DNA of 43,996 bases from Candidatus Ozemibacteraceae bacterium (lineage in GTDB: Bacteria; Muiribacteriota; Ozemobacteria; Ozemobacterales; Ozemobacteraceae). The notes below the pieces were generated by a model. That model was not told where the DNA came from. It saw only the letters and a list, made by a program, of their open reading frames with translations, and did no database searches. The stretch covers positions 1 to 43,996 of the forward strand of contig JAGOCE010000002.1 in assembly GCA_017998915.1 (NCBI GenBank), read 5' to 3'. The stretch's first letter is position 1; the number at the start of each line of letters is the position of its first letter. The position numbers and the translations under genes are program-made. This document shows positions 22,847 through 33,813 of this stretch, one piece after another.

Positions 22847-24325
22847 ATGTCCGCACCCGACGAACTGAAACACCGAATCATCCGCCAGTATGGCTTTGCG
22901 CTCAAGGATCCGAATCCGAACATCCGCTTCCTGGCGCTGGAAGGTCTACAGGCGTTTCCCCAGGAATTTGACGGTGAACTGATTCTCCCGCTGCTGAACG
23001 ACTCCGACCGGCTCGTGAAATGGAAGGCCATCCAACTCTGCGGCGTCATCGGCCTGAAGCCTTCGTATCAGACGCTCGTCAAGGCCTTGTCGTCAGCCGA
23101 TCTCAACACGAGACTCTTCGCGGTCCACTCGCTCGCGCTCAGCGGTGATCCGACGTTCCTGCCGCCGCTGATCCAGACCGCGCAGAACGAGCTTTCACCG
23201 AAGCTCCGCCAGACCCTCGTCAGAGGGCTTCATTACTTCGGCGAGCACGTCCCCTGGGATTTTCTGGCCAAGGCGAGCCGCGATCCGGATATCGGTGTGC
23301 GTATCGACGCCGCCCTCGTGCTCGGGTATCTCGCTCCCCTCGAGCCCGCCTGCAACGTGCTCATCAACCTGCTTGAATCCGAAGACAACAACAACGTCTT
23401 CGCGACCGCCCTTCTCTCTCTGGGGAAATACCGTAAACAGGCCCTGGTCGCCTATTTTCAGCACAGCCTCCTCCATTCGGAGGCTCGGATTCGGGCGAAC
23501 GCCATCGAAGCCCTCGGCCAACTGCCGTTCCCGCTGATCGAAGGCATCGTGACCCCTTTCCTGCGCGACCCGTCGAACCGTGTCAAGGCGAACGTCATGT
23601 GCATTTATTACGACAACGGCCTTGGCGACCGGATCAACGCCGAGCTTGATCGGTTCATGCTCTCGCCAAACCGCTGGGAACGCTCCAGCGGCGCCTGGCT
23701 TGCCGGCACCTACAAGATCGCACAGGCTGTCCAGCAGCTGATCCGGATGTTGTCCGACGAGGAGGGCGTCGTTGCGGGCCGCAGCGCCTGGGCCATCGGC
23801 CAGATCCGCGCTCCGAACAGTTTTAATGGCCTCGCCGCCGCCTACAACACCGCCACGCAGTGGGCGCTGACACATTTCATCAAAGCGATGGGGGAAGTCG
23901 CGGCTCCGGCAGACGCTCCTCGAATCATCATGATGTGGAGCAAGGAACGCAGCCCGGTGCTGAAAGCCCAATTTGTCGATCTTCTGACAAAGCTTCGCAG
24001 CGTCGAGTTCAAACAGTATGCAACGCCTCTGGGTGGCGATGCCGACCACAACATTCGTGCCGCAGCCTACCGATACCGCGCGGCAATCGACGGCGCGAAG
24101 GCCAATGACGCGCTGCTCAAGGGGTTGAATGACCAGAACGAATCGGTCCGCGCGGCCTGCGGCGAACTGATGCTCCGGCAGGGCGACTTCCGAGCCCTGA
24201 AAACGATGGCAGAACTGCTCAACGACAACGACAAGCTGCTTCGCGTGCAGAAGGCATACTCCCTGCGCGAAGCAGCCTGGCTCGCCCAGAAACAAAAGGC
24301 ATCGACGATGCCGCCGGCGGCGTGA
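22847..24325 (+). CDS. HEAT-repeat protein
   Basis: This 492-residue protein has no signal peptide or membrane segment, so it is probably cytoplasmic. It is built of about a dozen HEAT-like helical repeats. Examples are NPNIRFLALEGLQAFP, DRLVKWKAIQLCGVIGL, LNTRLFAVHSLALSGDP, ARIRANAIEALGQLPFP and HNIRAAAYRYRAAI. Such scaffolds bind proteins; no catalytic motif is seen. The start MSAPDELKHRIIRQYG at 22847 is preferred over 22760, whose extension would translate the upstream hairpin repeat. The ribosome binding site is weak (GATGGGGATC). The partner is unknown. It is followed by a terminator and, after a small opposed gene, by a TPR gene on the same strand. Confidence 0.8.
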   Translation: MSAPDELKHRIIRQYGFALKDPNPNIRFLALEGLQAFPQEFDGELILPLLNDSDRLVKWKAIQLCGVIGLKPSYQTLVKALSSADLNTRLFAVHSLALSGDPTFLPPLIQTAQNELSPKLRQTLVRGLHYFGEHVPWDFLAKASRDPDIGVRIDAALVLGYLAPLEPACNVLINLLESEDNNNVFATALLSLGKYRKQALVAYFQHSLLHSEARIRANAIEALGQLPFPLIEGIVTPFLRDPSNRVKANVMCIYYDNGLGDRINAELDRFMLSPNRWERSSGAWLAGTYKIAQAVQQLIRMLSDEEGVVAGRSAWAIGQIRAPNSFNGLAAAYNTATQWALTHFIKAMGEVAAPADAPRIIMMWSKERSPVLKAQFVDLLTKLRSVEFKQYATPLGGDADHNIRAAAYRYRAAIDGAKANDALLKGLNDQNESVRAACGELMLRQGDFRALKTMAELLNDNDKLLRVQKAYSLREAAWLAQKQKASTMPPAA

Positions 24326-24348
24326 TGACAGCTCCGCCCAAAACAAAG

Positions 24349-24382
24349 CGCCTCCCGGTGCTCATGGGCATGCCGGGAGGCG
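24349..24382. terminator. Terminator between the HEAT-repeat gene and the small membrane peptide
   Basis: CGCCTCCCGG (24349-24358) pairs perfectly with CCGGGAGGCG (24373-24382). On the minus strand the stem is followed by CTTTGTTTTGG; on the plus strand by TTGCTTCGG. It can serve both converging genes. Confidence 0.75.
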
Positions 24383-24401
24383 TTGCTTCGGTCTGCGGAA
24401 C

Positions 24402-24488
24402 TTATTCGGACAGATAACCGTAGACGTAGCCGGCGAACGCGGCCAGACTGATGATCATTGCCCACCAGATAAAACGAAAAATCGACAT
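24402..24488 (-). CDS. 28-residue single-span membrane peptide
   Basis: A short reading frame begins at ATG 24488 with GGAGG four to five bases upstream and ends at TAA. The product starts MSIFRFIWWAMIISLAAF and ends GYVYGYLSE. It is one hydrophobic helix with a basic N terminus (Arg 5) and an acidic C terminus, the layout of a small inner-membrane protein. A terminator hairpin 20 bases downstream supports a real transcript. It resembles no family I recognise. It lies in the gap between the HEAT-repeat and TPR genes, on the opposite strand. Confidence 0.55.
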   Translation of the reverse strand: MSIFRFIWWAMIISLAAFAGYVYGYLSE

Positions 24489-24569
24489 ACGGCCTCCGAT
24501 CTGAAATGGGGTTTCTCGGACCGATGGTAACACAGGGACCCGATGACGTCAAAAACAGGACGATGAAAT

Positions 24570-26258
24570 ATGCAGAAACGCTCCGACACTGAATGGAACT
24601 TCCGGAAATGGTTTGCCGTGCTGCTTCTTGGCACCACGCTTCCCGCCTTCGCGCAGTTCGACGACACGAACATCCTCGTCGAGGAGGCCGTCAACCATAT
24701 CTACCAGCAGCGCTACAAGCAGGCCCACCAGTGTCTGCAGCGGGCCTACGAACGGTCTCCCCGCCATCCAGGCGTGCATTTCAACCTGGCCCGCGTGTTC
24801 GAACTGACCGGCAACTTTCAGGAAGCCCTGAAGGAATACCAGCTCGCAGCCGTACTCGACCCTTCGATGGTCGCCGCCCGGCGCGGCATCGCCCGATGCA
24901 CCGTCGACATGAAGCGACAGCGAGGAGAAGAGCAGGCAGCGGTGCTCGAACGAGCCGCGCAGGAACGTGCGGCCAGGAGCCGCCCGAATCAGCCGCGCGT
25001 GGCTGATTCCCGACAGACTCGCGCCCCCGTCGTAACCCAGCCATACACACCGGATCTCCCGGTCCTGCCACCGGCCCGGCAACCGCAACAACAGGCGGCC
25101 GTCCAACTCCCGGCGATGCCGCCATCGACGGAGCTGCCACCCACCGAGAGCCTCCGGGTGCCACCTCTCCCGCCACAGGCGGCCCAGAAAGCGAAGGAAA
25201 GCCTCAAAACCGGTGCCGAGTCGAGTGCTGAGGAGTTCATCGAGCGAGGCCGATATCAACAGGCGATCGCCATGCTCGAGTCCCTCCTCGAGAACGATGC
25301 CGACAACCCCCGCCTGCACTACCTTGTCGGGAAGGCCTACAGCCTGAAAGGCGACTTGTTTGCCGCCATCAAGCATCTGGAAGAGGCGATCAGAGTCGAC
25401 GAGCATTTCCACGCCGCCTACTACCTGCTGGCGCAGGATTACTCGAAGGTGAACCTGCTCGACGAGGCGCTGAAGAACTACCAGACCTACTTCGCGGTGA
25501 AGCCGCAGGCCGGCGTCGCCGTCGAGATCGCTCGCATCTACGAGCGGATGGGCCGCGCCGACCTCGCCCGCGAGTATTACGCCAAGGCCAACTCGATGAA
25601 TCCGGGCAACCCGAATCTCCAGAACCGTCTCGACCAGGCGTCGACCGACGTCGCCAACGACCTGTATCTGCGGGCCAGCCAGGCCTTCACGATGGAAGAC
25701 TACGCGGGAGCAGCGACCCTGTTTGAACAGGCGCTCGCCGGCTCGGGACTCAGCTCGACCTACAAGAGTGACGCCCGACGCAAACTCGAGATCTCCCGCG
25801 TGCGTGCCGCCGAGGCCGCCGAACTTGCAAAGCCCGTCCAGGAAGGTTTCGCCGCCAGCCGGAAGATTTACGGCACCTCGAACCTGACCTACCGACAGCT
25901 CGCGGACATCAAGTTCAAGACCCGCTTCACCGGCCCGGTCACGCTCGAATGGCGCGGCTACGTTGCCCGGACCTTCTCCCGATACGGCCTCGATTTCCTG
26001 CTGATGATCAAGGAGCTGAGTCAGGAAGAGCTCGACAGCATGGGCCGCGACCGGAACGACTACCGGCTCAGTCCCGGCTTCAACAACCAGCCTGTTTTCC
26101 TCGTCTCAGCCTCCAGGGGCGGGCTGCCACCTTTCGCGAAGCAGGGAACCGTCATCACCGTCACCGGCTCGACCGACTGGAAATCCTACCGAGTGATCAA
26201 CGACCTCGGCCAAGCCATCGATCTGCCCGCCATCACGTATCTTGCGGCACATCCCTGA
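24570..26258 (+). CDS. Exported TPR protein with proline-rich linker and C-terminal beta domain
   Basis: This 562-residue protein has a signal peptide (WFAVLLLGTTLPAFA, cleavage near residue 28). TPR units follow at about 33-105 (VNHIYQQRYKQAHQCLQRAYERSPRHPGVHFNLARVFELTGNFQEALKEYQLAAVLDP), then a Pro/Gln-rich linker at about 130-205, and a second TPR block at about 220-350 with AIAMLESLLENDADNPRLHYLVGKAY. The last 130 or so residues (LADIKFKTRFTGPVTLEWRGYVART to the end) look like a beta-rich domain. It is likely a periplasmic scaffold. The ATG at 24570 has AGGA nine bases upstream. No specific partner is shown by context. Confidence 0.8.
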   Translation: MQKRSDTEWNFRKWFAVLLLGTTLPAFAQFDDTNILVEEAVNHIYQQRYKQAHQCLQRAYERSPRHPGVHFNLARVFELTGNFQEALKEYQLAAVLDPSMVAARRGIARCTVDMKRQRGEEQAAVLERAAQERAARSRPNQPRVADSRQTRAPVVTQPYTPDLPVLPPARQPQQQAAVQLPAMPPSTELPPTESLRVPPLPPQAAQKAKESLKTGAESSAEEFIERGRYQQAIAMLESLLENDADNPRLHYLVGKAYSLKGDLFAAIKHLEEAIRVDEHFHAAYYLLAQDYSKVNLLDEALKNYQTYFAVKPQAGVAVEIARIYERMGRADLAREYYAKANSMNPGNPNLQNRLDQASTDVANDLYLRASQAFTMEDYAGAATLFEQALAGSGLSSTYKSDARRKLEISRVRAAEAAELAKPVQEGFAASRKIYGTSNLTYRQLADIKFKTRFTGPVTLEWRGYVARTFSRYGLDFLLMIKELSQEELDSMGRDRNDYRLSPGFNNQPVFLVSASRGGLPPFAKQGTVITVTGSTDWKSYRVINDLGQAIDLPAITYLAAHP

Positions 26259-26274
26259 AAAAACAAACAGCTTT

Positions 26275-26368
26275 ACCACCGAGACACTGAGACACCGAGA
26301 AAAGTCATTCCTCTATAAAAAGCACGCTTTTCGCCTGAAAATACTCTGTGTCTCCGTGTCTCGGTGGT
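26275..26368. repeat. Long hairpin repeat of the CACCGAGACAC type
   Basis: A left arm (26275-26300) with ACCACCGAGACAC then GAGACACCGAG faces a right arm (26343-26368) that is its reverse complement with two mismatches over 26 bases. The loop holds a smaller AAAAGC/GCTTTT stem. It lies between converging genes and may act as a bidirectional terminator. It shares the GAGAC-CAGAG vocabulary of the element at 12731-12876. Confidence 0.75.
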
Positions 26369-26386
26369 GGGTTGTCTCTTTTGACG

Positions 26387-28174
26387 TCAGCGGTCGCGGA
26401 AGGTGGTGACGCGCTCCGAGATGTTGAAGCAGACGTTGTTGCCGGTCTGGCTCTTGAGATTCGAGTCGTAGTTGATGAAGACGCGCTTGGGCATCAGAAC
26501 CGGCCCCTCTTCCTTTTCCATGCGGTTGAGGTTCTCGACGGCGAGGTTGCCCAGGATCGAGATCTGTTCGCCTCCCTTGATGCTGTTCTTCGCATAGATG
26601 GCGGATTCGACCTTCGCTTTCGTCATTCCCTGGCGAAAGGTAACGAGGCCGTTGAGCGCGACAACGGAGAGGAAGCTGTCGGCGCTGTCGTGGATGACGT
26701 TGTCCGTCAGGATCACGTTGCCCTCGGTGACGATCATCGCCTGGCCCGAGATGCGGCCGCCGAGATACACGTTCCCCTGCACGTAGACGATGCCCCAGAG
26801 GGCGGCGGGGCGAGCATACGTTCCCTTCACGCTCAGGTCGCCCTCGTAATATTCGTGTGCATATTCTTTCGCATGTTTTATTATGCGATCGAGCTGAAGG
26901 GGCATGAGCTTGTCGGGATGCCGTGACGTGAAGTCGAACTTGGTATTGATCGTGTATGGGTCCGAGCTCGGGTAGGGCGTCTCGGTGATGCCCAGAACGT
27001 AGGGTTTGAGTTTCTGGTAATACCGGATGATCTCGCCCTCGTAATACGTGTATTTGCTCAGATATGGATCGTGGAGCTGGTTGTTGCAAAACAGATAACC
27101 GATCTCGGGCCGCTGATGCGAGAAGATGGAGTTATCCTCGAAATAGTTGATGATATCGTCCGCGGCGAAAAACGGCAGATACACGTGCAGTCGGCCGTTC
27201 GTGCGGATCTTGCCCCAGAGATACGGATGCAGGTTCTGGATCGTCGTGTCGACGTAGTCCTTGATCTTCACGTCCGTGACCGACATGACGAGCTTGCGGA
27301 TCACCTTCAGCACCTTCACCTTGACGTCGCCCTCGAAGCTGATCATGTTGACGGCATTGGGCTCCCAGAACAGGGCTTCGGCGTTGTTCCCGAGGGTTTC
27401 CTGGACAGCCTCGTTCGTGCGTTTGACAACCTCGTCGATCATCTCCTTGAGCGAGCGGACGACGCTCCAGTTGCGGACGCGAAACTCGCCTTCCTTGATG
27501 TATTCGTCCTTCTTCCCCGACACGAACAGCGTGTAGTTCTCGGCCGGCGGCGTCAGGTCGCTGACCTTGAGGTCACGGATCATCTCGACCTTGCGCGAGG
27601 TATTCTTGAATGTACCTGTCGATATAAAACGCAGGTTTCCTTCCCAGCCACCCAGCGCCTTGTCGGCGTAGGTGTCGCGGTTCTGCTTCCGGTAGATCTT
27701 CAGCGGTGACGGCACCTCTTCATACTCGTCGATGTATGTCTTGAATGGCGTCAGCTTGAGGTTGGTGACCTCGACAAGCACTTCCGCCGTGCCGTTTTTC
27801 ATCAGCTCGCCGTCGGCGATCTCGATCTTGAGCTGGAAGTTCTCGGCACGGTCGATGTCGAGCAGCGCGAGCAGGCGGTCGTTGATCTCGCCCTCCTTGA
27901 GCAGCTTCTCGGTGAACAGCTCGCGCATCTTCACCTGGGCCTTCTCGATGCCAGCCTCGGCCAGGTAGTAGGCAACGATGCCATCGCCTTGCTTCGCGGT
28001 CTGGGCTCGTTCCTGCGTCATATACGTCACGAACATCGTGCCGAATATATACAGCAGGCCAACGACAGTCAGGAGCAGAAACATCGCGCTTCCACGCGCG
28101 CGGAGCCACCCGCGCCCCGCCGTTCCGCGCAGGGCGGGAGGCAGCGTGCGGTCAGGCGGTTCGCGGGAAATCAT
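26387..28174 (-). CDS. PilX-type large minor pilin-like protein
   Basis: This 595-residue protein opens with a short basic stretch and one membrane segment (GSAMFLLLTVVGLLYIFGTMFVTYM), then AYYLAEAGIEKAQVKM, the pattern of PilX N-terminal regions (a membrane helix followed by an A-x-x-AEAG-x-E segment). The rest is a large extracytoplasmic region with a beta-helix-like stretch (LWGIVYVQGNVYLGGRISGQAMIVTEGNVILTDNVIHD). It is much larger than typical PilX (about 200 residues). The start at 28174 is 14 bases after the prfB stop; the upstream extension reads antiphase in prfB. AT-rich codon islands occur near 26860-26885, 27615-27632 and 28020-28050. Confidence 0.65.
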   Translation of the reverse strand: MISREPPDRTLPPALRGTAGRGWLRARGSAMFLLLTVVGLLYIFGTMFVTYMTQERAQTAKQGDGIVAYYLAEAGIEKAQVKMRELFTEKLLKEGEINDRLLALLDIDRAENFQLKIEIADGELMKNGTAEVLVEVTNLKLTPFKTYIDEYEEVPSPLKIYRKQNRDTYADKALGGWEGNLRFISTGTFKNTSRKVEMIRDLKVSDLTPPAENYTLFVSGKKDEYIKEGEFRVRNWSVVRSLKEMIDEVVKRTNEAVQETLGNNAEALFWEPNAVNMISFEGDVKVKVLKVIRKLVMSVTDVKIKDYVDTTIQNLHPYLWGKIRTNGRLHVYLPFFAADDIINYFEDNSIFSHQRPEIGYLFCNNQLHDPYLSKYTYYEGEIIRYYQKLKPYVLGITETPYPSSDPYTINTKFDFTSRHPDKLMPLQLDRIIKHAKEYAHEYYEGDLSVKGTYARPAALWGIVYVQGNVYLGGRISGQAMIVTEGNVILTDNVIHDSADSFLSVVALNGLVTFRQGMTKAKVESAIYAKNSIKGGEQISILGNLAVENLNRMEKEEGPVLMPKRVFINYDSNLKSQTGNNVCFNISERVTTFRDR

Positions 28175-28188
28175 TGCATCGCGACGAA

Positions 28189-29335
28189 TCAGACTTCCTC
28201 TTCCTCCTCGCTGTCGGCTCCGATGCCGCGCGGTTTTTCGCCGGCGGCATGCCACTTGAGGTATCCGTTGACGAAACGATCGAGGTCGCCGTCCATGACG
28301 CCATGCACGTCGCTGGTCTGCTCGCCGGTGCGCAGGTCTTTCACCAACGTGTAGGGGCAGAACACATACGAGCGGATCTGACTTCCGAACGAGATATTCT
28401 TCTGATCACCCTGGAGGTTCTTCAGTTCCTTCTCGCGGCTCTCCTGCTGGAGCTTGTACAGTTTCGCCTTCAGCATGTTGAGCGCGACCTCGCGGTTCTG
28501 GTGCTGGCTGCGCTCGATCTGGCAGGCGACCACGATGCCCGTCGGCAGGTGCGTGATGCGAACGGCCGAGCTGGTCTTGTTCACGTGCTGGCCGCCGGCG
28601 CCCGAGCTTCGGAAAAAGTCGAGCTTGATGTCCTCGTCGCGCACTTCGATGTCCGCGTCGTCAGGCAGGACCGGTGTCACGTCAACCGCCGTGAAGCTGG
28701 TGTGCCGGCGCGCATTCGAGTCGAAGGGGGAAATACGCACGAGTCTGTGGACGCCCTTTTCCCCCTTGAGATACCCGTAGGCATAGGTGCCCTTCACGAG
28801 CAGGGTGACCGACTTGATGCCCTGCTCTTCCTCCTGCAGGTCCATCACTTCGTATTTGAACTCGTTCTTCTCGAGCCACCGGCAGTACATGCGGTACAGC
28901 ATCGACGCCCAGTCGCACGACTCGGTGCCGCCGGCGCCGGGCTTGATCGCGACGTAGCAGTCGGAGGCATCGTATTCCTCCGCCAGGAACGTCGTCAGCT
29001 CGATGCCGTCGAGTCTTTTGACGAGCGGGTCGAGCTGGGCAACCAGCTGCTCGAACATCGACACGTCGTGTTCCGCGTCGGCGATCTCGAGCAGGTCGGC
29101 AGTGTCCTTTATCTCCGCCGCGAGCGTCTCGAACGTCTCGCACGACTTCTTCAGTTCGGCGAGTTTCTGAGACGTGCTCTGGGCGCGGTTCCGGTCGGTC
29201 CAGAAATTGGGTTGTAACGTCAGCTCTTCAAGCTCTTGGATCTGCCTCTTTCGTCTGGGCAGGTCAAAGATGCTCACCGATGCCGGAGAGCCGTGACTTC
29301 ATTTCACGCAGGCGTTCTGCAATTGCAAAATCCAC
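28189..29335 (-). CDS. prfB: Peptide chain release factor 2, with programmed +1 frameshift
   Basis: RF2 ends translation at UGA and UAA. Translation starts at GTG 29335 (AGGAGG seven bases upstream) and reads 23 codons to CTT-TGA-C. A +1 shift on CTT then gives LDLPRRKRQIQELEEL and the rest, about 381 residues in all. The stop-recognition tripeptide SPF (RISPFDSNARR) and the catalytic GGQ (SSGAGGQHVNKTSS) are present. The zero-frame N terminus VDFAIAERLREMKSRLSGIG matches the usual RF2 start. The shift makes RF2 synthesis depend on its own level. It is unusual in lying between pilin-like genes at both ends. Confidence 0.95.
29263..29275 (-). promoter_or_regulatory. prfB programmed frameshift site
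   Basis: On the minus strand GGTGAG-CAT-CTT-TGA-C contains the slippery CTT, the in-frame TGA (29266-29264) with the unfavourable following C, and a Shine-Dalgarno-like GGTGAG three bases before CTT. This is the classical RF2 autoregulatory signal. Confidence 0.93.
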
Positions 29336-29363
29336 GGGTGTTCCTCCTGAGATGTCGTGCCCA

Positions 29364-29822
29364 TTACCGGGTCACGCGGTAGATGCGGCGGATGCTCTCC
29401 CCCAGGCCGTCAGCTTTGCCGCCGGCAACGATCTCGATCGTCATTTCGCCTTTCTCGAGATCGCGACTGCCGATGGAGAAACTGTCTATTCCATACGAGA
29501 GTGTATATGAGGCTGGAGCGTCCTCCGGTATGACGATGTCTTCGATGAACGAACTCGAAAGCGCGTTCCAGTCGCCTGTTGAAGCCCCTTCGAGCACGGC
29601 CATCGTCTCGGGAAGCTGGCGCTGCATGACCTTCATCTTGAGGAAGAAATGCTGCAGCGCCGATCGGGCCATGAAATACGCCTTTCTGAGCTTGAATGCA
29701 TACATGAAGCGGCCGCGACTGTTCGACATCGTCCAGGAGAGAGAGCCCACCCAGACGGCAAAGCAGAGAATGATGCCGAACACGATGGGAAGCGCGATGC
29801 CGCGGCGTCTGAAGGTGTTCAC
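29364..29822 (-). CDS. Small pilin-like membrane-anchored protein (PilX/GspK type N terminus)
   Basis: This 152-residue protein starts VNTFRRRGIALPIVFGIILCFAVWVGSLSW: a basic leader, one membrane helix, then FKLRKAYFMARSALQHFF, similar to the helix that follows the membrane segment in PilX-like proteins. The remainder is probably a globular pilin head. The start is GTG at 29822, overlapping the stop of the upstream prepilin gene (GTGA). The longer frame to 29876 lies inside that gene. It ends 28 bases before the prfB start and probably shares its transcript. Confidence 0.65.
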   Translation of the reverse strand: MNTFRRRGIALPIVFGIILCFAVWVGSLSWTMSNSRGRFMYAFKLRKAYFMARSALQHFFLKMKVMQRQLPETMAVLEGASTGDWNALSSSFIEDIVIPEDAPASYTLSYGIDSFSIGSRDLEKGEMTIEIVAGGKADGLGESIRRIYRVTR

Positions 29823-30319
29823 AGGTCGGCCTTGTATGCGACGAGGTCGAGCGAATGCGGGGTGGTGGTCCCCCACGTCGCTTTCAGAAGAAGACGCTTG
29901 TAGGAGTTATCGAGGCTGGTCCGTTCCATCCGTCCCGTTCGCGGATCGGCGACGGCGGAAAACTCGAGCGGCACCACTTCGACATCGAGGTCGAACCTGA
30001 TCTCCTGGACGCCAAGCTGGGCAGGTCTCAGATCGAGTAAGGCAGCACGCTTTCCATCTTCGCCGAAGTCCCGTCCGAGCCTGATATTCTTCGAGATGCC
30101 GACCGGCAGCGCATCGTAGGGCAGGGCCAAGGCCTGTTCCATCTTTTCCTCGAGGATGCTCATGACCTGGTGGTAATCACCGAGTTCGCTGCTGCCCTTC
30201 AGATACTCGATCAGAAACATCCCGATGGGCAGCAGAACCGTGGAAAGGATCGTCAGCGCGATCAGCACCTCGAGCAGCGTGATCGCCCTGCGTCGCGAAC
30301 TGTCCCGTCTCCGTTCCAT
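29819..30319 (-). CDS. Type IV minor prepilin, PilV/GspI-like
   Basis: This 166-residue protein begins MERRRDSSRRRAITLLEVLIALTILSTVLLP: a short basic leader, then the type III cleavage motif, with Ala in place of the usual Gly before ITLLEVLIAL and Glu at position 5. The hydrophobic helix continues into a small head domain. PilD would cut it after the RRRA. The ATG at 30319 gives a normal leader; one at 30349 would give a longer, hydrophobic one. A TGG-TATGCT word at 30336-30328 resembles local extended -10 promoters but would leave almost no leader. It is the first gene of the minor pilin and prfB run. Confidence 0.8.
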   Translation of the reverse strand: MERRRDSSRRRAITLLEVLIALTILSTVLLPIGMFLIEYLKGSSELGDYHQVMSILEEKMEQALALPYDALPVGISKNIRLGRDFGEDGKRAALLDLRPAQLGVQEIRFDLDVEVVPLEFSAVADPRTGRMERTSLDNSYKRLLLKATWGTTTPHSLDLVAYKADL

Positions 30320-30410
30320 GGTTGGTAAGCATACCACATTTTCCATCACCCTGACGACCCGGGAATAGCCATCCCGTTACGGCCGTTGGGGCGGGAATCC
30401 CCCGTACGTG

Positions 30411-30441
30411 CGTCGGGGCGGGTTTGAAACCCGCCCCGACG
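30411..30441. repeat. Near-perfect 31-base palindrome with the GCGGGTTTGAAACCCGC core
   Basis: A 15-base arm starting CGTCGGGGCGGG is followed by one G and its exact reverse complement, giving a very stable stem. The 17-base core GCGGGTTTGAAACCCGC recurs at 37781-37797. A related partial copy (GTTGGGGCGGGAATCCCCC) lies just before it at 30385-30403. It sits between secA and the pilin-like genes and may also terminate secA. Confidence 0.8.
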
Positions 30442-30458
30442 GAAGCCACACGATACGG

Positions 30459-33206
<2,748 letters not shown>

Positions 33207-33234
33207 GCCTGAACCCTGATGCCTTTCCAAGAAT

Positions 33235-33268
33235 CAGGGCGCGGCCCCTGGTCGGGGTCCGCGCCCTG
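33235..33268 (-). terminator. Hairpin between ptsN and secA
   Basis: CAGGGCGCGG-CCCC (from 33235) pairs with GGGG-CCGCGCCCTG (to 33268) with one bulge. On the minus strand it is followed by ATTCTTGG, a poor T run, so partial termination or RNA stabilisation is likely. Confidence 0.5.
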
Positions 33269-33320
33269 TCCTGCGTTTATCTTGCCGTATGCCGGATGTC
33301 CGGCCGAGGATACGCGGCGG

Positions 33321-33776
33321 TCATTTCTCTTCGGACGAGATGATCTTGATGATGTCTTCCTCGGTCTTGGCTTCCATCAGCTCGCCGCGGAACTCCTGGT
33401 AGCGCAGGAGCCGCGACAGCCGCGCCAGCGCCTTCAGGTAGAGCCCGCCGGACTCGATGGGCGCGGCGATGAGGAAGATGAGGTGGACAGGTCTGCTGTC
33501 GAGGGCTTCGAACTCGATGCCGTTCTTCGAGCGACCGACCGCCACCACGACCTCCCGGACCGTCGTCGTGCGGGAATGCGGAATGGCGATACCTTTGCCA
33601 ATTCCCGTGGAACCGACCTTCTCACGCTCGAGCACCGACTTGAGGAACGCGTCGGCATCGGTGAGAAACCCGGCTTTGTCCAGCAGGTCGATCAGCTCTT
33701 TGATGGCGTCGACCTTCTGGGTGGAGGATAGTTCCAGCTTGATCAGCTGGGGTGATATGAATTCGGTGAGCTCCAA
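33321..33776 (-). CDS. ptsN: PTS IIA component of the nitrogen/regulatory type (EIIA-Ntr)
   Basis: This 151-residue EIIA protein of the fructose/Ntr class is phosphorylated on a histidine in GIAIPHSRT (His 67). The fold landmarks VGSTGIGKGIAIPH and HLIFLIAAPIESGGLYLKALARLSRLLR are all present. It is a regulatory phosphocarrier, not part of a sugar permease, since no IIB or IIC gene is nearby. It follows hpf by 37 bases, as ptsN does in many bacteria. HPr kinase is encoded 3 kb away. HPr and EI are not in the window. Confidence 0.92.
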   Translation of the reverse strand: MELTEFISPQLIKLELSSTQKVDAIKELIDLLDKAGFLTDADAFLKSVLEREKVGSTGIGKGIAIPHSRTTTVREVVVAVGRSKNGIEFEALDSRPVHLIFLIAAPIESGGLYLKALARLSRLLRYQEFRGELMEAKTEEDIIKIISSEEK

Positions 33777-33813
33777 AGTGCCTCCTGCGGCGCCCGCTGG
33801 GGTGAAATCGGGA

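Noticed and set aside
29263-29335. prfB as a broken gene because of the in-frame TGA
   Set aside because: The CTT-TGA-C context and upstream Shine-Dalgarno-like word are the normal programmed frameshift.
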